NCBI GenBank assembly: GCA_039808485.1
Contig: JBDHTD010000010.1
Location: 1-64,000, forward strand
Direction of reading: 5' to 3'
DNA from: Aerobium sp039808485
GTDB taxonomy: Bacteria; Pseudomonadota; Alphaproteobacteria; Rhizobiales; Rhizobiaceae
Length of the DNA: 64,000 nt
Of this stretch, positions 8,384 through 17,889 are shown in pieces (the stretch's first letter is position 1; each line of letters begins with the position of its first letter). The translations under genes and the position numbers were made by a program. Under the pieces are notes generated by a model. It ran no database searches and had not been told where the DNA came from. It was given only the letters and a program-made list of their open reading frames with translations.

Positions 8384-8455
8384 AGCTGTTGCGCTGGGGG
8401 GGCCGCGCCGCTATAGCCCGGTGAGTTGTTTCCCACCCATTCGCCGGAGCGAAGA

Positions 8456-8743
8456 ATGTCCGTCGATCTCGACACCGTCAAGCGCGTGGCGCGGCTTTCC
8501 CGCATTGCCGTGACCGAGGAGGAGGCCGGCCGCATGACCGGCGAGCTCAACGTCATCCTCGGCTTCGTCGAGCAGCTTTCCGAGGCCGACGTCGAGGGCG
8601 TCGAGCCGATGACCTCGGTCATCCCGATCGCGATGCGCAAGCGCGAGGATGCCGTCACCGACGGCGACAAGGCCGCCGATATCGTCGCCAACGCGCCGGC
8701 GACCGAGGAGAATTTCTTCCTCGTTCCCAAGGTCGTCGAATAG
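8456..8743 (+). CDS. gatC: Asp-tRNA(Asn)/Glu-tRNA(Gln) amidotransferase subunit C
   Basis: 95 residues from the ATG at 8456, preceded by GGAGCGAAGA. It begins MSVDLDTVKRVARLSRIAV and ends ATEENFFLVPKVVE, a strong GatC pattern. GatC stabilises the GatCAB complex that converts misacylated Glu-tRNA(Gln) and/or Asp-tRNA(Asn) to the correct product. Followed 52 bp later by gatA, but the third subunit gene is not adjacent; a gatB starts at 63776 on the same strand. Confidence 0.95.
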   Translation: MSVDLDTVKRVARLSRIAVTEEEAGRMTGELNVILGFVEQLSEADVEGVEPMTSVIPIAMRKREDAVTDGDKAADIVANAPATEENFFLVPKVVE

Positions 8744-8795
8744 GAAGCCGCCGCTTGCCGGACGCCCGCTTTTTTCACAAGAAGAAGTTTTCCCG

Positions 8796-10277
8796 ATGAC
8801 CGACCTGACGACACTGACGATTGCCGAAGCGCGCGAGGGGCTGGCGGCCAGGGATTTTTCGGCCGTCGAACTGACGGACGCCTATCTCGCGGCCATCGAC
8901 GCCCATAACCCGACCTTCAACGCCTATGTCGCCGTCACCCACGACAAGGCGCGAGCGATGGCGAAGGCGTCGGACGGGCGGTTGGCGAGCGGCAAGGCGG
9001 GCGCGCTCGAAGGCATCCCGCTCGGCATCAAGGACCTGTTCGCCACCGAGGGCGTCCACACCCAGGCCGCGAGCCACATCCTGGACGGCTTCGAGCCGCG
9101 CTACGAATCGACGGTGACGGCCAACCTGTGGGCCGACGGCGCGGTCATGCTCGGCAAGCTCAACATGGACGAGTTCGCCATGGGCTCGTCCAACGAGACC
9201 TCGTTCTACGGCCCGGTCAAGAACCCGTGGCGGGCCGAAGGCTCGAACCGCGACCTCGTGCCGGGCGGCTCGTCCGGCGGCTCGGCGGCGGCCGTCGCAG
9301 CAAAGCTTTGCGCCGGCGCCACCGCCACCGACACCGGCGGCTCGATCCGCCAGCCGGCCGCCTTCACCGGCACGGTCGGCATCAAGCCCACCTATGGCCG
9401 CTGTTCGCGCTGGGGCATCGTCGCCTTCGCTTCCTCGCTCGACCAGGCCGGGCCGATCGCCCGCGACGTGCGCGACGCGGCCATCCTCCTGAAGTCGATG
9501 GCCTCGGTCGATGCCAGGGACACCACGTCCGTCGACCGGCCGGTGCCGGACTACGAGGCCGCGCTCGGCCGTTCGCTCAAGGGCGTCAGGATCGGCATTC
9601 CCAAGGAATACCGCGTCGAGGGCATGCCCGGCGAGATCGAGGCGCTGTGGCAGAAGGGCATCGCCTGGCTGAAGGACGCCGGGGCCGAGATCGTCGACAT
9701 CTCGCTGCCGCACACGAAATACGCGCTGCCGACCTATTACATCGTCGCACCCGCGGAAGCCTCGTCCAACCTCGCCCGCTATGACGGCGTCCGCTACGGC
9801 CTGCGCGTGCCGGGCCGCGACATAGTCGAGATGTACGAGAACACCCGCGCCAGGGGCTTCGGGGAGGAGGTCAAGCGCCGGATCATGATCGGCACCTATG
9901 TGCTGTCCGCCGGCTATTACGACGCCTATTACGTGCGGGCGCAGAAGGTGCGCACCCTGATCAAGCGCGATTTCGAGGATGCCTTCCATGCCGGCGTCGA
10001 CGCGATCCTGACGCCGGCGACCCCGTCGGCCGCCTTCGGCATCGCCGACCAGGAACTCGCCGCCGACCCGGTCAAGATGTACCTGAACGACGTGTTCACG
10101 GTCACGGTCAACATGGCCGGCCTGCCAGCCATCGCCGTTCCGGCCGGCCTCGACGGGCAGGGCCTGCCGCTCGGCCTGCAACTGATCGGCCGGCCGTTCG
10201 ACGAGGAAACCCTGTTCGCGGCCGCCCATGCGGTCGAGCGCGCCGCCGGCCGCTTCGAGCCGCGGAAATGGTGGTAG
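8796..10277 (+). CDS. gatA: Asp-tRNA(Asn)/Glu-tRNA(Gln) amidotransferase subunit A (amidase)
   Basis: 493 residues from the ATG at 8796. Amidase-signature enzyme that releases ammonia from glutamine for tRNA transamidation. The catalytic Lys is in LGIKDLF (about 79-85), and the Ser-cisSer pair in VPGGSSGGSAAAVAA and ATDTGGSIRQPAAF, followed by GIKPTYGRCSRWG. Length and motif spacing are normal. Translation start is weak (AAGAAG before TTTTCCCG). Operonic with gatC. See the gatB entry for the unusual separation. Confidence 0.97.
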   Translation: MTDLTTLTIAEAREGLAARDFSAVELTDAYLAAIDAHNPTFNAYVAVTHDKARAMAKASDGRLASGKAGALEGIPLGIKDLFATEGVHTQAASHILDGFEPRYESTVTANLWADGAVMLGKLNMDEFAMGSSNETSFYGPVKNPWRAEGSNRDLVPGGSSGGSAAAVAAKLCAGATATDTGGSIRQPAAFTGTVGIKPTYGRCSRWGIVAFASSLDQAGPIARDVRDAAILLKSMASVDARDTTSVDRPVPDYEAALGRSLKGVRIGIPKEYRVEGMPGEIEALWQKGIAWLKDAGAEIVDISLPHTKYALPTYYIVAPAEASSNLARYDGVRYGLRVPGRDIVEMYENTRARGFGEEVKRRIMIGTYVLSAGYYDAYYVRAQKVRTLIKRDFEDAFHAGVDAILTPATPSAAFGIADQELAADPVKMYLNDVFTVTVNMAGLPAIAVPAGLDGQGLPLGLQLIGRPFDEETLFAAAHAVERAAGRFEPRKWW

Positions 10278-10311
10278 CGGCCGCCGCCGCGCGTCTTTCG
10301 AAGGGCTGCTC

Positions 10312-10914
10312 ATGGCGCGGGTGCCGCAACTGAGGGAAAGCGGGGGACGAACGGTCGAGACGTCCGAGTCCCGCATCGTCATCCGCGAGACCCTGGACGG
10401 CCTCGGCATCTACAATCCCGCCCGGCGCAACATCGTCCTTATCCTGTTCATGATGCTGTGGCTGACCGGGTGGTCGTTCGGCGAGTTTTTCGCGCTGTCC
10501 CAGATCCTGCGCGGCGGCAACGTCGTCGCCTCCGTCATGCTGCTGGTCTGGGCGGCGATCTGGACGCTCGGCGGGCTCGGCGCGCTCCTCGTCCTGCTGT
10601 GGAACCTGTTCGGCTCCGAGCGGCTGTTCATCACCGGCGGCATGCTTGTCCATTCCAGGGGCTTCGGCCCGTTCCAGCGCAAGCGCGCCTATCCGGTCGG
10701 GCAGGTCAACGGCTTCCGCGTCGACACCCGCGGCACCCCGGCGACCAGCGCGGTCCCGCTCGGGACGGTCGAATACCAGGCCGGCGGCCGCCGCTCGTTC
10801 GGCATCGGCATGACGCGCGAGGAGGCGGAAGCCTCGCTCGCCGCCATCCGCAGGGCGCTGCCATTCCCCGACGGCGGCGATCTTCCGCCTCCGGCCCCAC
10901 CCGAACAGGAATGA
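10312..10914 (+). CDS. Two-helix membrane protein with PH-like C-terminal region
   Basis: 200 residues from the ATG at 10312. A polar N-terminus (1-40) is followed by two hydrophobic segments (about 42-65 and 75-102). A cytoplasmic portion then contains SERLFITGGMLVHSRGFGP and YPVGQVNGFRVD, resembling small bacterial PH-like membrane proteins, and the chain ends in a Pro-rich tail. I do not recognise a named family. It is 34 bp after gatA and 10 bp before the YdcF-like gene, so it is probably co-transcribed with the latter. Function unknown; role in the envelope inferred only from topology. Confidence 0.7.
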   Translation: MARVPQLRESGGRTVETSESRIVIRETLDGLGIYNPARRNIVLILFMMLWLTGWSFGEFFALSQILRGGNVVASVMLLVWAAIWTLGGLGALLVLLWNLFGSERLFITGGMLVHSRGFGPFQRKRAYPVGQVNGFRVDTRGTPATSAVPLGTVEYQAGGRRSFGIGMTREEAEASLAAIRRALPFPDGGDLPPPAPPEQE

Positions 10915-10924
10915 TGAAAGACGG

Positions 10925-11716
10925 ATGTTCTTCTACCTGTCCAAGCTGTTCTGGATGGTCGCCCAGCCGATCAACCTGATCGGGCTTCTCGTTCTTGCCG
11001 GCGCCGTGCTCGGCCTGCTGCGGTTCAGGCGCGCGGGGCTGCTGTTCTCCTTCCTCGGCCTCGCGGTTCTGGCGCTGGGCGCATGGACGAGCCTTGGCGC
11101 AGTCCTTCTCCACCCGCTCGAGGACCGCTTCCGGCGCCCCGACCCGGCGCCGGCAGAGGTGGCGGGCATCATCGTGCTCGGCGGCGGCTTCGAGGGCGGG
11201 ATCAACGTGGTGCGCGGCGGCTACGAGCTCAACGCCTCCGGCGACCGCTTCGTCGAGGCGGCGATCCTCGCCCGCCGCTATCCGCAGGCGCGCGTCGTCG
11301 TCACCGGCGGCACCGGAGCCCTGATGTTCGGCGGCGAGGGCGACGGCGACACCGCGCCGCGTCTTCTGGAGGCGCTCGGCGTCGCGCCGGAGCGGATGGT
11401 GCTGGAGAGGCGCTCGCGCAACACCCACGAGAACGCGGTGTTCACCCGCGACATGGTCACGCCGCGGCCCGGCGACACCTGGCTGCTGGTGACGTCGGCG
11501 TTCCACATGCCGCGTTCCGTCGGCCTGTTCCGCAAGGTGGGCTTCGAGGTCGTGCCGTGGCCGGTCGACTACCAGACTGCTGGCACCGAGAGGTTCGGCC
11601 CGGCCCGCGACAACCCGATGGATTCGCTGCGCAATCTGAGCATCGCGATCCGCGAGTGGGTCGGCCTTGCCGCCTATCGCGCCACCGGCCGCATCGACAG
11701 CGTCCTGCCGGACTGA
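10925..11716 (+). CDS. YdcF/ElyC-like membrane protein (DUF218)
   Basis: 263 residues with two N-terminal hydrophobic segments (about 10-32 and 36-58) and a periplasmic or cytosolic DUF218 domain: GIIVLGGGFEGG, RVVVTGGTGAL and RSRNTHENAVFTRDM, then LLVTSAFHMPRS. This matches the ElyC/SanA/YdcF family, whose ElyC member affects lipid-carrier-dependent envelope synthesis in E. coli. Start ATG at 10925 follows GAAAGACGG. Last gene of the gatC-to-here plus-strand run. Confidence 0.85.
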   Translation: MFFYLSKLFWMVAQPINLIGLLVLAGAVLGLLRFRRAGLLFSFLGLAVLALGAWTSLGAVLLHPLEDRFRRPDPAPAEVAGIIVLGGGFEGGINVVRGGYELNASGDRFVEAAILARRYPQARVVVTGGTGALMFGGEGDGDTAPRLLEALGVAPERMVLERRSRNTHENAVFTRDMVTPRPGDTWLLVTSAFHMPRSVGLFRKVGFEVVPWPVDYQTAGTERFGPARDNPMDSLRNLSIAIREWVGLAAYRATGRIDSVLPD

Positions 11717-11741
11717 CGCCGTCACGGTTTCGCCACGCCGG

Positions 11742-11757
11742 TTAAAAATCCATTAAC
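11742..11757. promoter_or_regulatory. Candidate CtrA-binding site (TTAA-N7-TTAAC)
   Basis: TTAA at 11742-11745, exactly seven bases, then TTAAC at 11753-11757 in an A+T-rich gap after the YdcF-like gene. This is the full consensus for the alphaproteobacterial cell-cycle regulator CtrA. It lies about 180 bp before the small membrane ORF at 11940. Match to consensus is direct; binding is inference. Confidence 0.5.
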
Positions 11758-11939
11758 ATGAAGCTGTCGATCTAATCGTTTGATTTTGCATCGAATTGCG
11801 CGTTTAAACCGTTTGATCTCGATGCGTTTGCCTTGGTTTGGCCGTTTTGTGCATTGCGGAAAGGCGGCGGAAGGACTATCTACCGCCCGTTTCTCGGGCC
11901 GCGATCTGGATCGAGATGGAAACTGAAGACAGGGAAAAA

Positions 11940-12068
11940 ATGGACGAAAGCGTTCAGAAATCCTGCTGGGGCGTGACGGCCAAGGCAGTAATCGGTTTCG
12001 CCGGCATCATGATGCTGGCATGGCTTTTCGGAGGCGCGGAAGTCGCGACGGTCGTCGCCGGCGGCTGA
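11940..12068 (+). CDS. Small single-pass membrane peptide (hypothetical)
   Basis: 42-residue candidate beginning MDESVQKSCWGVTAK, with one hydrophobic helix (about 14-41). AGGGA lies 6 bases before the ATG at 11940; an in-frame ATG at 11916 or the open-frame start at 11838 are alternatives. It is bracketed by a CtrA-like site upstream and an intrinsic terminator 36 bp downstream, a complete-looking short transcription unit. No homologue is recognised from memory, and coding status rests on layout and hydrophobicity only. Confidence 0.45.
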   Translation: MDESVQKSCWGVTAKAVIGFAGIMMLAWLFGGAEVATVVAGG

Positions 12069-12103
12069 CAGCCCCATCGAACTGAAGGATCAGGGTTTTG
12101 CAG

Positions 12104-12134
12104 GACGCGGCTTCGGGCCGCGTCTTTGCTTTTT
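12104..12134 (+). terminator. Rho-independent terminator
   Basis: Perfect 8-bp G+C-rich stem (12104-12111 with 12117-12124), five-base loop and a T-rich run to 12134. It would end the transcript of the small ORF before sdaA. Confidence 0.85.
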
Positions 12135-12222
12135 GGGCTCCTGTCCGTGACCGGATGCCGGCATCCTTGTTGCGAAATGCCGCAAAAGGCGCGAAACATC
12201 GTCCATCGTTTCGGAGGTCGCG

Positions 12223-13629
<1,407 letters not shown>

Positions 13630-13697
13630 AAAGGAAGGCGATGGGCGGTAGGCAATGGGGACAAGAACCGCCGCCCGCCGCCTCATGAAGTAAATCC

Positions 13698-14132
13698 ATG
13701 CCCCTGCACCTGATAAAGCTATGCGTCGGCTGCGACAGCGTCGAGGACCTCGAGGGCTGGATCGCCGGGGAACTGGAAGAGAAGCGCGGCAAGGGCGCGG
13801 CCGCCGAGGACGATCACACCACGCGCATGGTGCCGAAGCGCGTCGACGAGCTCGTCGACGGCGGCTCGCTCTACTGGATCATCAAGGGCGGCGTGCAGTG
13901 CCGCCAGCGGCTGACCGACATCCGCCCCTTCACCGATGCCGAGGGCATCGGCCGCTGCCGGCTGATACTCGACCCGCAGGTGATCCGCACCGAATGGCAG
14001 CCGCGGCGGCCGTTCCAGGGCTGGCGCTACCTCGATGCCAAGGATGCCCCGGCCGACCTCGCTGGCGCGGGAACCGGCGAGGAGCTGCCGCTGGCGCTGC
14101 GCCGCGAACTGACCGAGCTCGGCCTGTTGTAA
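13698..14132 (+). CDS. DUF1489 family protein
   Basis: 144 residues, beginning MPLHLIKLCVGCDSVEDLE and containing HTTRMVPKRVDELVDGGSLYWIIKG and CRQRLTDI, the hallmark of the alphaproteobacterial DUF1489 family. One compact cytosolic domain, no signal peptide or membrane segment. It lies between sdaA and the VWA gene. Function unknown. Confidence 0.88.
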   Translation: MPLHLIKLCVGCDSVEDLEGWIAGELEEKRGKGAAAEDDHTTRMVPKRVDELVDGGSLYWIIKGGVQCRQRLTDIRPFTDAEGIGRCRLILDPQVIRTEWQPRRPFQGWRYLDAKDAPADLAGAGTGEELPLALRRELTELGLL

Positions 14133-14204
14133 GCGTGCGCCCAAGCGCGCCCGTCGGCGGTCGCGGGGCTTGCAAGCGGCGCGCCGCAGCCACATCTTGC
14201 AAGC

Positions 14205-14957
14205 ATGGGCAAGGACAGGATTCCGCAGCGCAGCACCTCCGACACGCCGCCGGCCGCCAAGCGGTCCGACAGCGCCGCCATCGACGCTTTCGTGCGGCAG
14301 GCGAGGGCGCTCGCCACGCCCGCGGGCGAGGGAGAAGGCCGCCTGATCCTCGCGCTCGACGCCACCATGAGCCGCCAGCCGACCTGGGACCTCGCCTGCT
14401 CGTTGCAGGGCGAGATGTTCGACGCGGTCGGCCGGGTGGGCGGCAAGGCCGGCGGGCTTTCGGTCCAGCTCGTCTACTTCCGCGGGCTCGGCGAGTGCCG
14501 CGCCTCGCGCTTCGTGCGCGACACCGGCTCCCTCAAGGAACTGATGACGAGGATCGACTGCCGCGGCGGCCATACCCAGATCGGCAAGGTACTGGCGCAC
14601 GCGCTGAAGGAGACCGGGAAAAACAAGGTCAACGCGCTGGTCTATATCGGTGACGCCATGGAGGAGAAGGTCGACGACCTCGCCGCGAAGGCGGGTCGGC
14701 TCGGCCTGCACGGCGTGCCGGTGTTCGCGTTCCAGGAAGGACGCGACCCGGTGGCCGAGACGGCATTCCGCGAGATCGCCCGGCTGTCGAAGGGGGCATG
14801 GTTCCGCTTCGACCGCGACGCGGCGGGCGCGCTGTCGAAGCTCCTGTCGGCCGTCGCCGTCTTCGCCTCCGGCGGGTTGACGGCGCTGGAGGTGCGGGGA
14901 CGGCCCGAGGACCGGCTGATGATCGAGCACCTGAAGCGATCCGGCGGGCGCGGATGA
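14205..14957 (+). CDS. von Willebrand factor A domain protein
   Basis: 250-residue soluble protein. An N-terminal polar stretch (about 1-45) is followed by a VWA fold: LILALDATMSRQPTW gives the DxTxS-type metal-ion-dependent adhesion motif near 48-52, and VNALVYIGDAMEEK gives a later conserved Asp-containing strand. There is no signal peptide, so it is likely cytoplasmic. Its TGA overlaps the ATG of the membrane J-domain gene by 4 bp, suggesting coupled translation and a shared job. Partner and ligand unknown. Confidence 0.8.
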   Translation: MGKDRIPQRSTSDTPPAAKRSDSAAIDAFVRQARALATPAGEGEGRLILALDATMSRQPTWDLACSLQGEMFDAVGRVGGKAGGLSVQLVYFRGLGECRASRFVRDTGSLKELMTRIDCRGGHTQIGKVLAHALKETGKNKVNALVYIGDAMEEKVDDLAAKAGRLGLHGVPVFAFQEGRDPVAETAFREIARLSKGAWFRFDRDAAGALSKLLSAVAVFASGGLTALEVRGRPEDRLMIEHLKRSGGRG

Positions 14958-15649
14958 CGGTTCTGTTCTATGGCGTCGCCGTCGCGTTGCTGGCCGGTCT
15001 TGTCGGCTGGGCGTTCCTGCGTCTCGACGCGGCCCGGCTCGCCACCGGCCTGCGCCTCGCCGGGCCGCTGGCCGTCGGCGTCGTCGGCGCGGTCCTGCTG
15101 CTGGCCGGGCGCGCCGGCGCGGGCGGGATGCTGCTGTCGGGCGCGTTCGCCTGGTACATGAACGCGCGGCGGCGGCGGGCGGCGCGGCCTTCGCCTGGCC
15201 GACGCTCGACCGTGCGCACGGCCGCGCTCGAAATGGAGCTCGACCACGACAGCGGGGCGCTGGAAGGCGTCGTTCTGACCGGAAAGCGCGAGGGCGGGCG
15301 GCTCGCCGATCTTCAACTGGAGGACCTGCTGGAGCTCGGCCGGGAACTCGCTTCCGACGCCGAGAGCGTGCAGCTACTCGAAACCTATCTTGACAGCCGC
15401 TTTCCCGTCTGGCGCGACCACGTGAAGGCGCACGCGCACGGGCGGCAGGCTGGCGCGCCAGCTTCTGGCGCCATGACCAAGCAGGAGGCCTACGAGATCC
15501 TTGGTCTTGAAGCGGGCGCTTCCACGGCGGATATCCGCAAGGCGCATCGCCGCCTGATGCAGCGCCTGCACCCCGATCTCGGCGGCTCCTCGTTCCTTGC
15601 GGCGCGGATCAACGAGGCCAAGGAAATTCTGCTGGATGGTCACAGGTAG
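14954..15649 (+). CDS. Membrane-anchored J-domain protein (Pam18/Tim14-like layout)
   Basis: 231 residues from the ATG at 14954 (overlaps the previous stop). Hydrophobic segments at about 2-22 and 33-56, a basic patch (NARRRRAARP), a helical middle and a C-terminal J domain: KQEAYEILGLEAGAS, then RKAHRRLMQRLHPDLGGS with the HPD tripeptide that stimulates Hsp70 ATPase. A membrane anchor with a C-terminal J domain is the arrangement of mitochondrial Pam18/Tim14, and similar alphaproteobacterial proteins are known. Presumably recruits DnaK at the inner membrane; client unknown, though the coupled VWA protein is a candidate. Confidence 0.82.
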   Translation: MTVLFYGVAVALLAGLVGWAFLRLDAARLATGLRLAGPLAVGVVGAVLLLAGRAGAGGMLLSGAFAWYMNARRRRAARPSPGRRSTVRTAALEMELDHDSGALEGVVLTGKREGGRLADLQLEDLLELGRELASDAESVQLLETYLDSRFPVWRDHVKAHAHGRQAGAPASGAMTKQEAYEILGLEAGASTADIRKAHRRLMQRLHPDLGGSSFLAARINEAKEILLDGHR

Positions 15650-15687
15650 GCTCCCCTTCGACGCGTGACGGACCGGGCGTTGTGCTT

Positions 15688-17082
15688 TCAGAGCTGCGCG
15701 GCGAAGCAGTCGATCTTCTGCTTCTTGAGCGCGTTGCAGGCGTTCCATGCCTGGTTCTTGGACCCGAAGCCGCCGAAGCGGGCGCGGTAGTAGACCGTTC
15801 CCTTGTTCTCGAACGGCTCGATGAAGGCGTTCGCGGCGCCGACGATGCCGGAGGCCTCCTTGCCGGTGCGCACCAGCGCGGCGAAGGCTTCCGTTTGCGA
15901 CGGCGACGAGGCGATCTGCACCGCCCAGCCAGAAGGCGCGGTCGAGGCGGTTTGCATCGGGTCGACGGCGCCGGCCGGGAAGCGGCCGGCGGCCGCGGGC
16001 GTCGGCACGGATGCCGAGGGTATGGGCGCCGAGGGAACCGGCGCGGCCTGGCGCGGCGTCGGCGCATAGGCGGCCACGTCCGGGGCTGGGGCCGGCGCCA
16101 TGGCGACCGTCTCGCCGGTCGGGCGGAAGGCCGGCATCGGGATGTTGGTGCGCGGCAGCGCGGCCGCGGCGCTGGCCGAAACGGCGATGGCGCCGGGCGT
16201 CAGCTTGCGCGAGGCCACGACCGGGCCGGTGTCCTTGCGCGAGGCGCGCGGCAGGTGCTCGCGGATCAGCGCCGCCATGTGGTCGTCGCGCGAGCGGCCG
16301 GACTGGCCGCCCATGACGACGGCGACGACGGAGCGGCCGTCGGCGCGCACCGAGGAAACCAGGTTGAAGCCGGAAGCGCGGGTGTAGCCGGTCTTGATGC
16401 CGTCGACGCCCTTGACGCGCCCGAGCAGGCGGTTGTGGGTGTTGATGCGCTGCTTGCCGTAGGCGAAGGAGCGGGTGGCGAAATAGTCGTAGCGGCGCGG
16501 GAAGTGCTCGCGCAGCGCCACGCCGAGGATCGCCATGTCGTGGGCGGTGGTGTATTGCTGCGGGTTGGGCAGGCCGTGCGCGTTGCGGAACTGCGTCCTG
16601 CTCATGCCGAGCTGCTTGGCCTTGGCCGTCATCATCCGCGCGAATCCGGCCTCCGAGCCGCCGAGGAATTCGCCGACCGCCGTGGCCACGTCGTTGGCGG
16701 AGCGGGTGACGAGGGCGCGGATCGCAGTCTCGACCGTGATCGAGCCGCCGGCCTTGACGCCGAGCTTGGTCGGCGGCTCCGAGGCTGCGTTCTTCGAGAA
16801 CGGCACCTGCGTCTTTTCGGTGATGCGGCCGGCCTCGATCGCCTCGAAGATCAGGTAGATCGTCATCATCTTGGTCAGCGATGCCGGATAGCGCCGCTCG
16901 TCGGCGTTGCGCGCGAAAAGCACCTTGCCGGTGTTGGCGTCGAGGACATAGGCGGCATAGCGCGAATTGGCCGAAGCCTGGCCCGTCGATCCGCCGAGCG
17001 CGATGCCCAGCGCGACGATCAACAAGCCAACATATCCGGTGAGCCGAGAAAGAAAACCCGCTGACGCGTTACGCACAACCAT
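15688..17082 (-). CDS. D-alanyl-D-alanine carboxypeptidase with C-terminal SPOR domain
   Basis: 464-residue exported penicillin-binding protein. Signal peptide at about 1-38, then peptidase S11 motifs: PASLTKMM with the SxxK nucleophile Ser68, SAND (SxN), and GIKTGYT (KTG). A Pro/Ala-rich linker (about 290-380) leads to a SPOR domain from GWAVQIASSPSQTEAF to the end, which in other proteins binds denuded glycan at the septum. It trims the terminal D-Ala from peptidoglycan stems. Converges with the J-domain gene (38-bp gap) and is divergent from the phasin. Confidence 0.94.
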   Translation of the reverse strand: MVVRNASAGFLSRLTGYVGLLIVALGIALGGSTGQASANSRYAAYVLDANTGKVLFARNADERRYPASLTKMMTIYLIFEAIEAGRITEKTQVPFSKNAASEPPTKLGVKAGGSITVETAIRALVTRSANDVATAVGEFLGGSEAGFARMMTAKAKQLGMSRTQFRNAHGLPNPQQYTTAHDMAILGVALREHFPRRYDYFATRSFAYGKQRINTHNRLLGRVKGVDGIKTGYTRASGFNLVSSVRADGRSVVAVVMGGQSGRSRDDHMAALIREHLPRASRKDTGPVVASRKLTPGAIAVSASAAAALPRTNIPMPAFRPTGETVAMAPAPAPDVAAYAPTPRQAAPVPSAPIPSASVPTPAAAGRFPAGAVDPMQTASTAPSGWAVQIASSPSQTEAFAALVRTGKEASGIVGAANAFIEPFENKGTVYYRARFGGFGSKNQAWNACNALKKQKIDCFAAQL

Positions 17083-17162
17083 ACCTGCTACGCCCGATCG
17101 TTACCGAAGAAATCCGGAGCGCCCCTGTCCGCACCCTGAAGCCCGACGATAGCGGCCAGCCC

Positions 17163-17185
17163 GTTACCAATCCGTTTATGGTAAC
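17163..17185. promoter_or_regulatory. Inverted repeat, possible operator
   Basis: GTTACCA (17163-17169) and its exact complement TGGTAAC (17179-17185) are separated by 9 bases in the 290-bp divergent region between the DD-carboxypeptidase and phasin genes. The size suits a dimeric regulator. No regulator identified. Confidence 0.4.
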
Positions 17186-17283
17186 CGCGCCGTTCACCAT
17201 TCCGGTCAACTTCGAATTAAGAAGCCGGTCGGGAATCCAGGGCCGCGGCCGGCGCGGCGATTCGATTGCCGGCGCGGGCGCCC

Positions 17284-17311
17284 TTGACAAATTGTGCACT
17301 GCAACATAAAT
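17284..17311 (+). promoter_or_regulatory. Phasin promoter with overlapping TGCA-type element
   Basis: TTGACA at 17284-17289, a 16-base spacer and ATAAAT at 17306-17311 form a good sigma-70-type promoter. The spacer holds TGCACTGCA, a TGC-rich element resembling sites bound by PhaR-type repressors that control phasin genes in other bacteria. Assignment to PhaR is inference. Confidence 0.55.
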
Positions 17312-17372
17312 CAGGCTCAACGCATCCGGCCGAGTGGCGGGTGCGCTTGGCCCCCATTGAAAGGAACCCGCT

Positions 17373-17702
17373 ATGGTTCAGTCGTTTGAAGATGCCGGCA
17401 AGGCCGGCAAGGAATTTGTCGACGCCGGCCTGAAGAACTTTGCCTCGCTGTCCAAGAACGTGCAGGCGCTCGCCGCCGAGGCCACCGACTATTCGCGCAA
17501 GGCTTTCGAGGACGGCGCGGCCGCGCTCGAGAAGCTGACCGGCGCCCGCTCGCTGGAAAAGGCGGTCGAGATCCAGACCGAATATGCCCGCCAGGCCTAT
17601 GAGGGCTTCGTCGCCCAGGCGACCCGGGTGAGCGAGCTCTATGCCGAGATCGCCAAGGACGCCTACAAGCCGTTCGAGGCCGTCGTCGCCAAGGCGAAGT
17701 AA
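17373..17702 (+). CDS. Phasin family protein
   Basis: 109-residue helical protein starting MVQSFEDAGKAGKEFVDAGL with the phasin pattern of alternating Ala, Lys, Glu and aromatic residues and no cysteine or membrane segment. Phasins coat polyhydroxyalkanoate granules; many rhizobial paralogues are general small granule-associated or stress proteins. A good promoter (17284) and an intrinsic terminator (17751) make it a one-gene unit. No PHA synthase or depolymerase gene is in the window. Confidence 0.88.
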   Translation: MVQSFEDAGKAGKEFVDAGLKNFASLSKNVQALAAEATDYSRKAFEDGAAALEKLTGARSLEKAVEIQTEYARQAYEGFVAQATRVSELYAEIAKDAYKPFEAVVAKAK

Positions 17703-17750
17703 AGGCAGGCGCGATTCGCCCGCTCGCGGGCGTTTCTCCGGCCAACCGAA

Positions 17751-17780
17751 CCCGGCCCGCTCCGCGCGGCCGGGTTTTTG
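17751..17780 (+). terminator. Rho-independent terminator of the phasin gene
   Basis: Perfect 8-bp stem (17751-17758 with 17769-17776), whose last base starts a TTTTT run (17776-17780). A smaller G+C hairpin at about 17717-17735, also followed by TTT, may assist. Confidence 0.85.
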
Positions 17781-17889
17781 CCGTTCCGGCCGCGCCGTGC
17801 CCGCAAGCGGACGATTTCCCCCGGCATGATGCGGCCGGCCATATTGTCAGCCGCCGAGAAGGGCTTACAATTCGCGCAGGAGTGCCTAC

